Positions 7,360 to 16,218 of a stretch of 35,032 nucleotides of DNA are shown in pieces. The notes beneath the pieces were generated by a model that did no database searches, was not told where the DNA came from, and worked only from the letters and a program-made list of their open reading frames with translations. This DNA is from CAZPMC01 sp964587755. Lineage in GTDB: Bacteria > Bacillota > Clostridia > Acetivibrionales > DTU013. Every line of letters starts with the position of its first letter. The first letter of the stretch is position 1. Location: the NCBI GenBank assembly GCA_964587755.1, contig CAZPMC010000022.1, forward strand, positions 1-35,032. The letters run 5' to 3'. The position numbers and the translations under genes were made by a program.

Positions 7360-9891
7360 ATGAAGTCCAAATCAAAATCGGCTCCCGGCAGGGCAGCTAA
7401 AAAAACTGTGAAAGCTACTTCCGTAAGGAAGTTTATATTTACTGCATTAAAATGCCTTATTATATTTTTCATTTCAGTAGGCTGTGTAGCTGCAGGACTT
7501 GTGGGTGGTGCTTTATATGGATATATTAAAACATCCGAACCTATAAGGGATGAGCAGCTTGTTGCAATTACTTCAAGCCAGACCACCTTTATTTACGACT
7601 CTAAGGGTAATGTTATTCAAAAGCTAACAGGCAAAGACAATAAAGACAGTGAGCTTATTACTGATAAAGAAGTCCCAAAATTTTTAAAAGACGCCATTAT
7701 AGCTATTGAAGACGAGCGCTTCGATTCGCATATGGGTATAGATTTAAAAAGAATTGCCAGCGCCGGAATAAACTTCTTTACAAACAGTTCTTCAGTCCAT
7801 GGCGGCAGTACTATTACACAGCAGGTTGTTAAAAATGTTACGGATAAAAAAAGGCGCTCCCTGCAGCGTAAGGTACAGGAGTGGTATGCAGCCATCCAGC
7901 TTGAGCGTAAAATGGAGAAGTGGCAGATACTTGAGCTTTACATGAATATAAGCTACTGGGGCAATAGCTGCTACGGGGTCCAGTCCGCATCTAAAAAATA
8001 CTTCGGAAAGCCCGTTCAGGAGCTCTCACTTGCCCAATGTGCTTTACTTGCGGGTATAACAAACAGTCCCGGCAAGTATAATCCTTTTACGGCTAAAGGC
8101 CGGGTAGAAGCCAAAAAGCGTCAGGAAATCATTTTAAAGAAAATGCTTGAGCTTGGAAAAATAGATAAAGATCAATATGATCTGGCAATAGCCGAGGACC
8201 TAAAATACGCCCCCAAATCACAATCTCAAAAGGTCGCCAGTGTTCAAAGCTATTTTGTGGACCAGGTGATTAGTGATGTTAAAAAAGAGCTGATGGAGCA
8301 GTACAATATGTCCTCTACCATGGCTAACTACACCATTTACAATAGCGGCCTGGAAATTCACACCACCTTTGACCCCACCATTCAATCATACTTGGATGAG
8401 GTCTTTACAGATGATACATATTTCCCTTTGGTCAACGAAACGGCCAAAAGGCAGATGGAGCATCCTCAGGCAGCTATGGCTGTTATTGATGTTAAAAACG
8501 GGCATGTTAAAGCCCTTTATGGAGGTTACGGAAAAAAAGAGGCAAGTAACACATTAAACAGGGCTTCCTCATCTCTTATGAAAAGGCAGCCCGGCTCAAG
8601 TATAAAACCCATTGCCCTTTATGCTCCGGCTATTGACCTTAAGCTTATCACCCCTGCAACCATTGTGGATGATATAGCATCATATATGCTCACAGGCAAG
8701 GATGCCGACAGGGAATATCCAAGAAACTATGATAATAAGCATGACGGTCTTACATCTGTGCGCAATGCCGTTAAGAATTCAGTAAACGTCGTAGCTGCAA
8801 AGCTTTGGAGAGACACCTTGGGGGCAGACAATTCTATCGACTACCTGAAGCGGGTAGGAATAGACAGGGAAAACGAAAAGTACATTTCCCTTGTTATGGG
8901 CGGTCTTGAAACAGGCGTAAACCCGCTCCAGATGGCTGCTGCTTATGTCCCCTTCGCTCATCAGGGAATGTATTATAAGCCTACCACCTTTACATTGGTC
9001 AAGGACAGCTCCGGTAAGACTTTGATTGATAGAACGGCTGCTGATTTCAGTATTGCATACAGTGAGCAGACAGCATTTATTATGACTGAATTGCTCAAGG
9101 AGGTCACCCTTGGCAGAACATCACCATATCCTCATAGCGGTACTGCTGCAAAGTATGTCAACGAAAAAACTATCGGTATGCCTGTTGCAGGTAAGACAGG
9201 TACTACAAACAGCAACATAGACAAATGGTTTGTCGGGTATACACCTTATTATGCAGCCGCTACATGGTACGGCTATGACAATACCGGCACTGAGCCTATT
9301 ACCATTAAGTCTGCGGAATTTAACCAAGCCATGATAATTTGGGCTGCGGTTATGCAAAAAATCCATGAAGGGTTACCCCAAAGAGATTTCCAAAAACCCG
9401 ATGGAATTGTGGAAAAAAGGATTTGCATATACTCGGGCAAAATCGCAACAGAATTGTGTGCCAAAGACCCCAGAGGCAATGCAACCAGAACAGAATACTT
9501 TATCAAGGGAACAGAGCCCCGCGGCGACGATTTGTGTACATTGCATGTAGAAGCGCTTGTCTGCACAGAGAGTCAGGATACTCAGGGGCGTAACCTTCTT
9601 GCAGGTCCTTACTGCCCTGCCGATACCACTCTTAGCAGTGTTTTCATTCAGAGGGACCCGCCCTATGTACCCGTAAAGCCTAACGAATCAGCTCCTAAGG
9701 ACCTTGTATATGAGCTGCCGGCAGGCGAGTACTGTACCGTTCACGGGGAGCCGGATATCACATATCCCAATTTACCTGATTTTCCAACTGTACCCGGCAA
9801 CGGTTTAGAATACGATCCCTTTGGAAATCCCATAGACCCCGAAGAACAGAATCGTTTTGAGGATTCAGTAGAATATGAGCCGCTCGAATAG
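7360..9891 (+). CDS. class A penicillin-binding protein 1A (transglycosylase/transpeptidase)
   Basis: The 843-residue bifunctional enzyme polymerises lipid II into glycan and cross-links it at the outer face of the membrane. It has a basic cytoplasmic tail and a single membrane anchor (about 27-50). A GT51 domain follows with EDERF (catalytic E117), GGSTITQQ and the RKVQEWYAAIQLERKM segment. The transpeptidase domain shows the SxxK motif at S413-K416 in PGSSIKP, SVN at 474-476 and KTGTTN at 612-617. All catalytic motifs are intact. The C-terminal part holds several cysteines and a Pro/Glu-rich acidic tail. The start at ATG 7360 is set by AAAGGAG. It is transcribed from its own promoter and converges on proB with only 48 bp between. 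Confidence 0.93.
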   Translation: MKSKSKSAPGRAAKKTVKATSVRKFIFTALKCLIIFFISVGCVAAGLVGGALYGYIKTSEPIRDEQLVAITSSQTTFIYDSKGNVIQKLTGKDNKDSELITDKEVPKFLKDAIIAIEDERFDSHMGIDLKRIASAGINFFTNSSSVHGGSTITQQVVKNVTDKKRRSLQRKVQEWYAAIQLERKMEKWQILELYMNISYWGNSCYGVQSASKKYFGKPVQELSLAQCALLAGITNSPGKYNPFTAKGRVEAKKRQEIILKKMLELGKIDKDQYDLAIAEDLKYAPKSQSQKVASVQSYFVDQVISDVKKELMEQYNMSSTMANYTIYNSGLEIHTTFDPTIQSYLDEVFTDDTYFPLVNETAKRQMEHPQAAMAVIDVKNGHVKALYGGYGKKEASNTLNRASSSLMKRQPGSSIKPIALYAPAIDLKLITPATIVDDIASYMLTGKDADREYPRNYDNKHDGLTSVRNAVKNSVNVVAAKLWRDTLGADNSIDYLKRVGIDRENEKYISLVMGGLETGVNPLQMAAAYVPFAHQGMYYKPTTFTLVKDSSGKTLIDRTAADFSIAYSEQTAFIMTELLKEVTLGRTSPYPHSGTAAKYVNEKTIGMPVAGKTGTTNSNIDKWFVGYTPYYAAATWYGYDNTGTEPITIKSAEFNQAMIIWAAVMQKIHEGLPQRDFQKPDGIVEKRICIYSGKIATELCAKDPRGNATRTEYFIKGTEPRGDDLCTLHVEALVCTESQDTQGRNLLAGPYCPADTTLSSVFIQRDPPYVPVKPNESAPKDLVYELPAGEYCTVHGEPDITYPNLPDFPTVPGNGLEYDPFGNPIDPEEQNRFEDSVEYEPLE

Positions 9892-9939
9892 CCCCGGGCT
9901 GCTCATCTTTGTATTCCTGCTTTCATCTATAACCCCCGG

Positions 9940-10761
9940 TTAAATAGTCCGTGAGGTAAACAAGGTTCCGATTTCTTTTCCTTGTGCTATTTCCATAACA
10001 ATATCCGGTTCATCACCGCAAGCTAAGACCATGTCAATTCCATGCGAATTGGCAATTTTCGCGGCTGAAAGCTTTGTTATCATTCCACCTGTGCCCCGCT
10101 CTGTCCCTGCACCGCCGGCACACATCTCAATATCATGTGTTATCTCATGTACCACCGCAAGCTTATGGCATTGTGAATTGCATTTTGGATCACAGTCATA
10201 AAAGCCGTCTATGTCGGAGAGTATTATCAGTAAATCTGCCTCCACCAGTACCGATACTATTGCCGACAAGGTATCATTGTCACCGAATACTCTCTTCTCC
10301 CCGTACTCTATTTCATCTATTGAAACTGAGTCGTTTTCATTGACGACAGGTATTATCCCATAGCTTAAAAGAGTCTCAAAGGTATTTACCACATTGTTTC
10401 TTGTATGCTCCTCCTCTATTACATCGCGAGTGAGCAAAATCTGACCCACCACATGACCGAACTCTGCAAAAAATTTACTGTATATATGCATCAGCTCACA
10501 CTGTCCCACTGCCGCAACTGCCTGCTTTTGTGGAACAGTCCTGGGCTTTTCTTTAAGCTTCAGCTTCCCCACTCCCACTCCGATAGCACCTGAAGAGACA
10601 AGTATTACGTCCTTGCCTTGATTAGCAAGGTCGGATAATACCCTCGCCAGCTTATCTAGTCTGGTGAAATTTACATTTCCATTATCGTAGGTCAATGTAG
10701 ACGTACCTACCTTGACAACTATTCTCTTTGCTTCCGTAAGCTTTCTTCTTAAATTGTCCAT
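9940..10761 (-). CDS. proB: glutamate 5-kinase, short form
   Basis: This enzyme catalyses the first step of proline synthesis: ATP plus L-glutamate to gamma-glutamyl phosphate. The 273-residue protein is an amino-acid kinase domain with RIVVKVGTSTLTYDNG, VSSGAIGVGVGKL, VNENDSVSIDEIE (substrate Asp/Asn loop), FGDNDTLSAIVS and a GTGGMITKLSAA segment near the nucleotide site. It lacks the C-terminal PUA domain of the E. coli enzyme (367 residues); this short form is common in Clostridia. It starts with ATG 10761; the nearest GGGG lies about 10 nt upstream. The gene is divergent from proA across 99 bp instead of forming the usual proBA operon. The product is labile and passes to ProA. Confidence 0.92.
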   Translation of the reverse strand: MDNLRRKLTEAKRIVVKVGTSTLTYDNGNVNFTRLDKLARVLSDLANQGKDVILVSSGAIGVGVGKLKLKEKPRTVPQKQAVAAVGQCELMHIYSKFFAEFGHVVGQILLTRDVIEEEHTRNNVVNTFETLLSYGIIPVVNENDSVSIDEIEYGEKRVFGDNDTLSAIVSVLVEADLLIILSDIDGFYDCDPKCNSQCHKLAVVHEITHDIEMCAGGAGTERGTGGMITKLSAAKIANSHGIDMVLACGDEPDIVMEIAQGKEIGTLFTSRTI

Positions 10762-10794
10762 TTTTTGTCAACCCCACTTGTTTTTATTATGGCA

Positions 10795-10803
10795 ATTATA
10801 GCA
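10795..10803 (-). promoter_or_regulatory. extended -10 element for proB
   Basis: On the minus strand the bases read TGCTATAAT, a perfect -10 hexamer with a TGn extension, 34 nt before the proB ATG. No clear -35 is seen, as is common for extended -10 promoters. Confidence 0.5.
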
Positions 10804-10818
10804 CAACCATTTATTTTG

Positions 10819-10827
10819 TGGTATACT
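10819..10827 (+). promoter_or_regulatory. extended -10 element for proA
   Basis: TGG-TATACT lies 34 nt before the proA ATG and back to back with the proB -10 element. It resembles the TGG-TATAAT of the PBP1A promoter. No good -35 is visible. The two polymerases would bind overlapping DNA, so the two genes could compete or share a regulator. Confidence 0.45.
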
Positions 10828-10860
10828 CTCATAAAATTACATAATTTTCGAGGTGTCCCA

Positions 10861-12156
10861 ATGAATATAAATAAAGTCTGCAAAAAGGTTAAAGCTGCCT
10901 CATTAAAGCTTGCTGCAACAGATAGTGAAAAAAAGAACAAAGCATTGCTTAATATTGCAAAAGTGCTTAATGACCATAAAGAAGAGATTTTCAAAGCAAA
11001 TCAAGTCGATATGGAAAGAAGCAAAAGCGAAAATCTGACTGCCCCGCTTCTTAGAAGGCTTAAATTTGATGAAAATAAGCTTTCAGAAGTAATAGACGGC
11101 ATTTACTCCCTTGTGAAGCTTCCCGATCCCGTAGGCAGGACACTTATGTCAACCGAGCTTGATGACGGTCTTGAGCTGTATAAGGTCACCTGCCCCATAG
11201 GGACCATAGGTGTCATTTTCGAGTCAAGACCTGACGCCTTAGTACAGATCTCTACACTATGCTTAAAAAGCGGCAACGGTGTATTGCTAAAAGGCGGCTC
11301 TGAGGCTAAGGAAACCAACCGTATTCTTGCCTCACTCATTGCCTCGGCTACGAAGGAGGCGGGTATACCCGGTGATTGGTGCGCCCTTATTGAGACCCGT
11401 TCAGATATAAATGAGCTTTTGAAAAATGACAAAAGCGTCGATCTTATTATTCCAAGAGGCTCAAATGAATTTGTCAAATATATAATGGACAATACAAACA
11501 TACCCGTCATGGGGCATGCCGACGGCATTTGCCACTGTTATATTGACTCAAAGGCAGAGCTTGATACGGCACTAAATATAACAATGGATTCAAAAACCCA
11601 GTATGTTGCAGTGTGCAACGCTTTAGAGACCCTGCTCGTTCATAAAGACATTGCACCCGCCTTCCTGCCACATCTTAAGGAAGCTGCAAACAAAAAAGGA
11701 CTTGAGCTTTTGGGCTGTGAGAAGACACTTTCAATAATACCAGTGTCTCCTGCCACAGATGTGGATTGGGAAACAGAGTATCTTGATTATAAGCTGTCTG
11801 TAAAAATTGTAGACTCTGTTGATGAGGCCATCGACCACATAAATACATATGGCTCCGGCCACACAGATGTTATAGTCACGACCGACAGCAAAAATGCCTC
11901 TGTGTTCATGGCACTTGTTGACTCTGGCAATGTATTTTGGAACTGCTCCACAAGATTTAGTGACGGCTACAGATACGGCTTCGGGGCAGAGGTCGGCATT
12001 AGCACAGGAAAGCTGCACGCCCGCGGCCCCGTTGGTCTTGAAGGCCTTGTCATATACAAATATAAAGTTATCGGCCACAACCATATTGTTGCTGACTACG
12101 CAAATAAGACACGCACCTTTAAGCATAGAAATCTGAATAGAGACTTTTCCGTTTAA
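10861..12156 (+). CDS. proA: gamma-glutamyl phosphate reductase
   Basis: This enzyme reduces gamma-glutamyl phosphate with NADPH to glutamate semialdehyde, the second step of proline synthesis. The 431-residue protein has the aldehyde dehydrogenase-like fold: CPIGTIGVIFESRPDALVQI (nucleotide region), GGSEAKETN, IPRGSNEFVKYI, the catalytic cysteine in QYVAVCNALETLL, and a C-terminal FGFGAEVGIST-like block (YGFGAEVGISTGKLHARGPV). The ATG at 10861 is chosen for GAGGTGT 5 nt upstream; an upstream in-frame start would add 32 residues across the promoter. Its partner proB is divergent. A small unknown gene follows 67 nt downstream. Confidence 0.93.
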   Translation: MNINKVCKKVKAASLKLAATDSEKKNKALLNIAKVLNDHKEEIFKANQVDMERSKSENLTAPLLRRLKFDENKLSEVIDGIYSLVKLPDPVGRTLMSTELDDGLELYKVTCPIGTIGVIFESRPDALVQISTLCLKSGNGVLLKGGSEAKETNRILASLIASATKEAGIPGDWCALIETRSDINELLKNDKSVDLIIPRGSNEFVKYIMDNTNIPVMGHADGICHCYIDSKAELDTALNITMDSKTQYVAVCNALETLLVHKDIAPAFLPHLKEAANKKGLELLGCEKTLSIIPVSPATDVDWETEYLDYKLSVKIVDSVDEAIDHINTYGSGHTDVIVTTDSKNASVFMALVDSGNVFWNCSTRFSDGYRYGFGAEVGISTGKLHARGPVGLEGLVIYKYKVIGHNHIVADYANKTRTFKHRNLNRDFSV

Positions 12157-12223
12157 TTTTATCGTAACATTACAACAGGTTTTACATAATATAAAATTAG
12201 ATGAAATTAAACCGGTGGATAGA

Positions 12224-12619
12224 ATGAAAAAACAAATAACCTTGGATGATATTACTAATGGACTTCTTACAATCCAAAAATTGAAGCAGCTTAATAGCCG
12301 GGAAAGTCTTCCGGACGGAACCGATGCCAAAAGCTTCGTGTATCCCGACAAATTATCGCTGCTTAAGGAGACATTAACTTCAATTTCAAACTTTTTGCCT
12401 GAAACAAGAGGTTTTTCATTAAACGATGCATTGCGCATCAGCAGCCGGTACAGCAGCACTTACAGGGGCATCAAGCACCAGGTGCGGGATATGAAAAGAG
12501 GTCATATTGACACAACACAGATCATCGCCAGCCTTAAGATGATTGTCCCCTTGTTGGAGAACAGGCAAAAAATATATATGGATAAAGCGGTTAAAATCGC
12601 TGAGATAGTTACTAGCTAA
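12224..12619 (+). CDS. small helical protein of unknown function
   Basis: I do not recognise this 131-residue protein. It has no signal peptide, membrane segment or cysteine pair. It looks soluble and mostly helical, with an acidic/polar N-terminal part (KKQITLDDITNGLLTIQKLK) and a basic C-terminal helix pair after residue 80 (YSSTYRGIKHQVRDMKRGH). GGTGG lies 5 nt upstream of the ATG at 12224; a GTG at 12215 has no site. It follows proA on the same strand and may be co-transcribed. Its stop overlaps the stop of the convergent aminotransferase gene by 8 nt. Base composition matches its neighbours, which supports a real gene. Confidence 0.7.
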   Translation: MKKQITLDDITNGLLTIQKLKQLNSRESLPDGTDAKSFVYPDKLSLLKETLTSISNFLPETRGFSLNDALRISSRYSSTYRGIKHQVRDMKRGHIDTTQIIASLKMIVPLLENRQKIYMDKAVKIAEIVTS

Positions 12620-13799
12620 GACCATACTCCTTCGCCAGCTCTGTAAATGCCGGCAGGGAGTTTTTAATTATTTTTAATGACATGCAGTAACTTATCCGGA
12701 CATATCCCGGGCAGCCAAAACCTGAACCCGGCACCAGTAAAATATTATACTTCATGGCACTTTTAACAAATTCCACATCATTGGGAATTGGAGATTTGGG
12801 GAATAGATAGAATGCTCCCTGAGGTTTATTGCATGAAAACCCTACCGATACAAGATGATTATACAGCACATCGCGTCTTTCTCTGTACCAATCTATGTTA
12901 ACTACCTGGTCCATTGTTTCAGCAACTACCTTTTGAAAAAGTGAAGGAGCGTTTACAAAACCCAATGTTCTGTTGCAGTAAACAAGACCCTTCATAAGTT
13001 TATCTATATCATCTATTGTACTGCTTGCAGCAATATACCCTATTCGCTCACCCGGGAGTGCATGAGATTTGCTAAAGGAGTTTACCAATATTCCGTTCTT
13101 AAAAATCTGAAGCGACTTTGGAACTTCATATCCATCATATACAATCCTCGAATATGGTTCATCAAAAATAACATAAATCGGATGACCAATGGACTTTTCT
13201 TCTTCATGTAACGCGTTTGCCAGCTCCTCCATATTTTTTTGGTCGTAGAGTACGCCGGTAGGATTATTAGGATTATTTATAATAACAGCCTTTGTTTTAG
13301 GTGTAATGGCTTTTCGCAAGCTTACTACATCAGGTAAAAATGTATCGGGGCAAGTAGCGACGATTACCGGACATCCCCCATGATTTTCAATATACGTCAA
13401 ATATTCCACGAAATATGGTGAAAAAACAATAACCTCATCCCCTGGATCAAGCAGTGTTTCTAAAATAACATTTAATCCGCCTGCAGCTCCACAGGTCATC
13501 ACTATATTTGAAGCGCTCAATGGTATTCCTTGTTCCTTTTGCAAATAGGCGGCCACTTTTTCACGTACATCAGTGTAGCCTGCATTGCTCATATAACGGT
13601 GTATTTGTGTGTTATCTTCCGCAACCAAGCGCTTTAACGTTTCACAAACTGCTTCAGGAGGGGCAATTTCCGGGTTCCCGATACTGAAGTCATATACTTT
13701 GTCATCACCATGAATTTTGCGCAGCTTCTCGCCTTCTTCAAACATGGCGCGAATCCAGGATGATCTATCTATACTTTCGGCAATTTTCTTCGAAATCAT
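12612..13799 (-). CDS. class I/II PLP-dependent aminotransferase (AspAT-like)
   Basis: The 395-residue enzyme belongs to fold type I, close to aspartate/aromatic aminotransferases of subgroup I-gamma. Visible motifs are SIGNPEIAPP (39-48), NNPNNPTGV (175-183), DEPYSRIVYDG (213-223) and the PLP-binding K244 in SFSKSHALPGERIGY. It moves an amino group between an amino acid and a 2-oxo acid; substrates cannot be read from sequence. I use the ATG at 13799 (AAGGAG, 8 nt upstream) over the ATG at 13805, which is only 2 nt from the site. It lies last in the minus-strand catabolic gene series but is separated from the Dabb gene by a strong hairpin, so it may also have its own promoter. Confidence 0.88.
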   Translation of the reverse strand: MISKKIAESIDRSSWIRAMFEEGEKLRKIHGDDKVYDFSIGNPEIAPPEAVCETLKRLVAEDNTQIHRYMSNAGYTDVREKVAAYLQKEQGIPLSASNIVMTCGAAGGLNVILETLLDPGDEVIVFSPYFVEYLTYIENHGGCPVIVATCPDTFLPDVVSLRKAITPKTKAVIINNPNNPTGVLYDQKNMEELANALHEEEKSIGHPIYVIFDEPYSRIVYDGYEVPKSLQIFKNGILVNSFSKSHALPGERIGYIAASSTIDDIDKLMKGLVYCNRTLGFVNAPSLFQKVVAETMDQVVNIDWYRERRDVLYNHLVSVGFSCNKPQGAFYLFPKSPIPNDVEFVKSAMKYNILLVPGSGFGCPGYVRISYCMSLKIIKNSLPAFTELAKEYGLS

Positions 13800-13845
13800 A
13801 TGCATTGCTCCTTAAACACATTTTTTACTACATAGCATAACTTTA

Positions 13846-13899
13846 TAAAAATCTTGCCAACAAGCCTGTTTCACAATACTTAGAAACAGGCTTGTCAGC
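13846..13899 (-). terminator. 17-bp hairpin between the Dabb gene and the aminotransferase gene
   Basis: Arms 13883-13899 and 13856-13872 pair over 17 positions, 13 of them perfectly (ACAAGCCTGTTTC), with a 10-nt loop. On the minus strand a short T run (AAGATTTTT) follows, slightly displaced. It most likely terminates or attenuates the operon before the aminotransferase gene. Confidence 0.6.
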
Positions 13900-13957
13900 A
13901 TATTACTCATAGCATACTGTCAGTTCTCTTACTAAAGCAGCATTTTAACTTACCCTT

Positions 13958-14242
13958 TTACCAATCAAATGATATTTTAGAAGCGACCTTTGATTGGGCA
14001 TAGGCAATGAAACGCTTATGAATCGAGTGCTCGATGTATGTATATAGTGTATCCTTTCCATCCATTTCAAAATGAAGCATAATGTCATAATTGTCCGGTC
14101 GGTCAACGACATTTTCATTTACATTTACCTTCTGTACCCCATCAATTGCTTCGACCAATTCAGTAAGTATGCTACGGGCATTTTGTGCAAATTCAGTCTT
14201 GTCTTGCCCGTCATGGAGTTTTAGTATTACATAATGATTCAT
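13958..14242 (-). CDS. Dabb (stress-responsive A/B barrel) domain protein
   Basis: The 94-residue protein has the dimeric alpha/beta-barrel (ferredoxin-like) layout: a first strand MNHYVILKLHDG, a helix, a central strand (YDIMLHFEM) and a HSIHKRFIAYAQS helix typical of Dabb proteins. The family includes cyclases, isomerases and many uncharacterised proteins tied to catabolic operons, so only a role as a small enzyme or accessory is inferred. AGAGGTG lies 4 nt before the ATG. It starts 12 nt after the transporter stop, so co-translation in one operon is likely. A hairpin follows it. Confidence 0.75.
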   Translation of the reverse strand: MNHYVILKLHDGQDKTEFAQNARSILTELVEAIDGVQKVNVNENVVDRPDNYDIMLHFEMDGKDTLYTYIEHSIHKRFIAYAQSKVASKISFDW

Positions 14243-14254
14243 AAAGCACCTCTT

Positions 14255-15721
14255 TTATAAATACAGCGGCATACCGATTAACGGGCCTACGATATAAGCA
14301 ACAACAGTCGTTACCAATGTGATAAGTATAGCTGCGTATATGCCGGGTCTGATTGGATCCTTCATGTTCCAATAGCCGTGGTGATATGTAAGAACAACAT
14401 TTGTCTGTACCCCAAGCACAGTAGTAAAGCTGCCCAGATACATCGCCGGAAGCAATACAATAGATGGGTTGAGACCATATGCTACCACCATAGGTGTAAA
14501 CGCCGCGATAACCACTGCAATAATACCCAACGTAGCATTGGCAGCAACATTTATTAGAACGGTCATTGCTAATGCCAGAATAAGCATTATCACGAAAACA
14601 GGCAGACCTGCTGTCCAACCGAACAGATTATTGACCATCCACTCTCCGAGTAAGGATGAATTAATCATATCGGCAATAACAGGTGTAAATCCAATCAGCA
14701 GCAAAACGTCGATCGGAAGATTTGAAAGCGCTTTCTTTGGCGAAATAAAGCCTATACCTGGGCATATCGAAAGTAACCCGCAAAGCAGAGCAGCCGTCGG
14801 AGTATTTAAAAGACCAACAATCATGCTGCCTACCATGAAGATTACAATAAGTACCCAGCGAAGCTCAGCTCCGCGAAGAGGTCCAAGCTCTTCTAATTTT
14901 AACTTAAATGATTCAATGTCTATATTTTTGTCACTCTTGTCTTTAACCTTAAAGCAGAACTTATAAATGAGCCATACAGGTATAATTAATAATATACTGC
15001 ATATAACACCAATAATTGCCCATTGGTTGTAAGTGACTGTATGAGCACCGTTTGTTGCAGATTCAACCATTGATATACCCATCATATTGGTGCTGGGGCT
15101 TCCGGTAATGAGAGCCATTCCGCCGATCATCGAAAATATCGGTATCCCTATCATAATAGCTTTTCCAAGTCCGCTTTCTCCCTTTATCTCGCCCATTTCT
15201 TCCATAATGGATATGGAAATAGCAGACATAACAATAGTAGTCCCGAGATTTGATACAAATGCGGAAACGACTGCTGTGGCAGCACAAATTGCAAATAAAA
15301 TAAGCGAAGGAGAACGACCCATTTTAGATAAAAACAGATAAGCTACTCGTTTTGCTATGTTAGTATTGCTTGCTCCCGTTGATACGATTAGCATTCCAAT
15401 CATCATGGAAAAAGGTGATGAACCAAAAGATGCAGAAAACTGTCCAAAATGGAAGAGCCCCATTAACATACCAGCGACAACGAGGAATATACATGTTGCT
15501 CCTAAGCTGATACAGTTTGTTAGCCACATCCAGATTATTGTCAGCAGCAGAGCAAGTGTCTTTGCCGCAACAGGTGAAATGAAGTCAAGTGGAAGTAACT
15601 GTACGATAATGAAAATAGCTGCCGCAATAATTAAATGTATGCCGGTTTTTTTTGTCAGTGGCTGACCTGTGCTTATACCCTTAATATCGAAAAAGGGTTC
15701 GGGTTTTTTAATTTCATTCAT
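14255..15721 (-). CDS. DASS/SLC13-type anion (dicarboxylate):Na+ symporter
   Basis: The 488-residue protein is polytopic (about 11-12 segments) with the hairpin motifs of the divalent anion:Na+ symporter family in altered form: VSNLGTTIVMS (canonical SNTATT), TGSPSTNMMG in the first half and NVAANATLGI in the second. The family brings in C4-dicarboxylates, citrate, sulfate or related anions with Na+. The altered SNT motifs may mean another substrate. GAAAGGTGAGC precedes the ATG. It lies 25 nt after the VOC gene and 12 nt before the Dabb gene, so it is probably the uptake step for the cluster's substrate; export of a product is the alternative. Confidence 0.85.
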   Translation of the reverse strand: MNEIKKPEPFFDIKGISTGQPLTKKTGIHLIIAAAIFIIVQLLPLDFISPVAAKTLALLLTIIWMWLTNCISLGATCIFLVVAGMLMGLFHFGQFSASFGSSPFSMMIGMLIVSTGASNTNIAKRVAYLFLSKMGRSPSLILFAICAATAVVSAFVSNLGTTIVMSAISISIMEEMGEIKGESGLGKAIMIGIPIFSMIGGMALITGSPSTNMMGISMVESATNGAHTVTYNQWAIIGVICSILLIIPVWLIYKFCFKVKDKSDKNIDIESFKLKLEELGPLRGAELRWVLIVIFMVGSMIVGLLNTPTAALLCGLLSICPGIGFISPKKALSNLPIDVLLLIGFTPVIADMINSSLLGEWMVNNLFGWTAGLPVFVIMLILALAMTVLINVAANATLGIIAVVIAAFTPMVVAYGLNPSIVLLPAMYLGSFTTVLGVQTNVVLTYHHGYWNMKDPIRPGIYAAILITLVTTVVAYIVGPLIGMPLYL

Positions 15722-15746
15722 AATCTTAGCTCACCTTTCTGATATT

Positions 15747-16181
15747 TTATATACCTTTTCTTTGAATGAATTCAATTGCAATACCATTTAAGTCATGAAT
15801 AAAGCAGATTTTTTCCCGTACGCCGTGTTCTTTGCATTCCATTATTTTAGGACCTATGACTATTTTTACTCCTTCACTTTCCAGACGCTTTGCCAATGCT
15901 TCAACATCCTCAACGAGGAAAGCAATATGCTTTGTGCCTCTTGTTTTCTGGTCCTCGTGCGGATTAAGCCTTTCTTGGGGAATCGGTTTAGATTCATCAT
16001 GCTGAAACAATTCCAAATCAAAATCCCCGTGACGCATAAATGCCAACTTCGCATGGTGCGCTTCCAGGTACATGGAAAAAACAAGTTCAAATCCCAGATG
16101 AGTCCTGTACCATTCGATAGATTCCTCAAGATTTTCAACACTCAGGCTGATATGCAACGGCTTTAAATAAGTTTCACTCAT
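15747..16181 (-). CDS. VOC-superfamily (glyoxalase-like) metalloprotein
   Basis: The 144-residue protein is one VOC domain made of two beta-alpha-beta-beta-beta modules. The four metal ligands can be placed: H10 (PLHISLSV), E57 (DLELFQH), H85 (TKHIAFLV) and E137 (AIEFIQ). Metal-dependent members include glyoxalase I, methylmalonyl-CoA epimerase and lyases; in an anaerobe an isomerase/epimerase or lyase is more likely than a dioxygenase. GGGGGTG precedes the ATG at 16181. It sits 37 nt after ilvD and 25 nt before the transporter, inside the catabolic operon, so it probably acts on a pathway intermediate. Confidence 0.83.
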   Translation of the reverse strand: MSETYLKPLHISLSVENLEESIEWYRTHLGFELVFSMYLEAHHAKLAFMRHGDFDLELFQHDESKPIPQERLNPHEDQKTRGTKHIAFLVEDVEALAKRLESEGVKIVIGPKIMECKEHGVREKICFIHDLNGIAIEFIQRKGI

Positions 16182-16218
16182 TTACTTCACCCCCTGATAT
16201 AATAAATATTTTTCTAGT

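Noticed and set aside
11731..12459. 242-codon open frame on the minus strand
   Set aside because: It lies antisense to proA, whose catalytic motifs and length are intact; the frame reads as low-quality protein and has no ribosome binding site.
14211..15287. Several open frames overlapping the DASS transporter in other frames
   Set aside because: They mirror hydrophobic codons of the transporter; the transporter frame has family motifs and good spacing in the operon.
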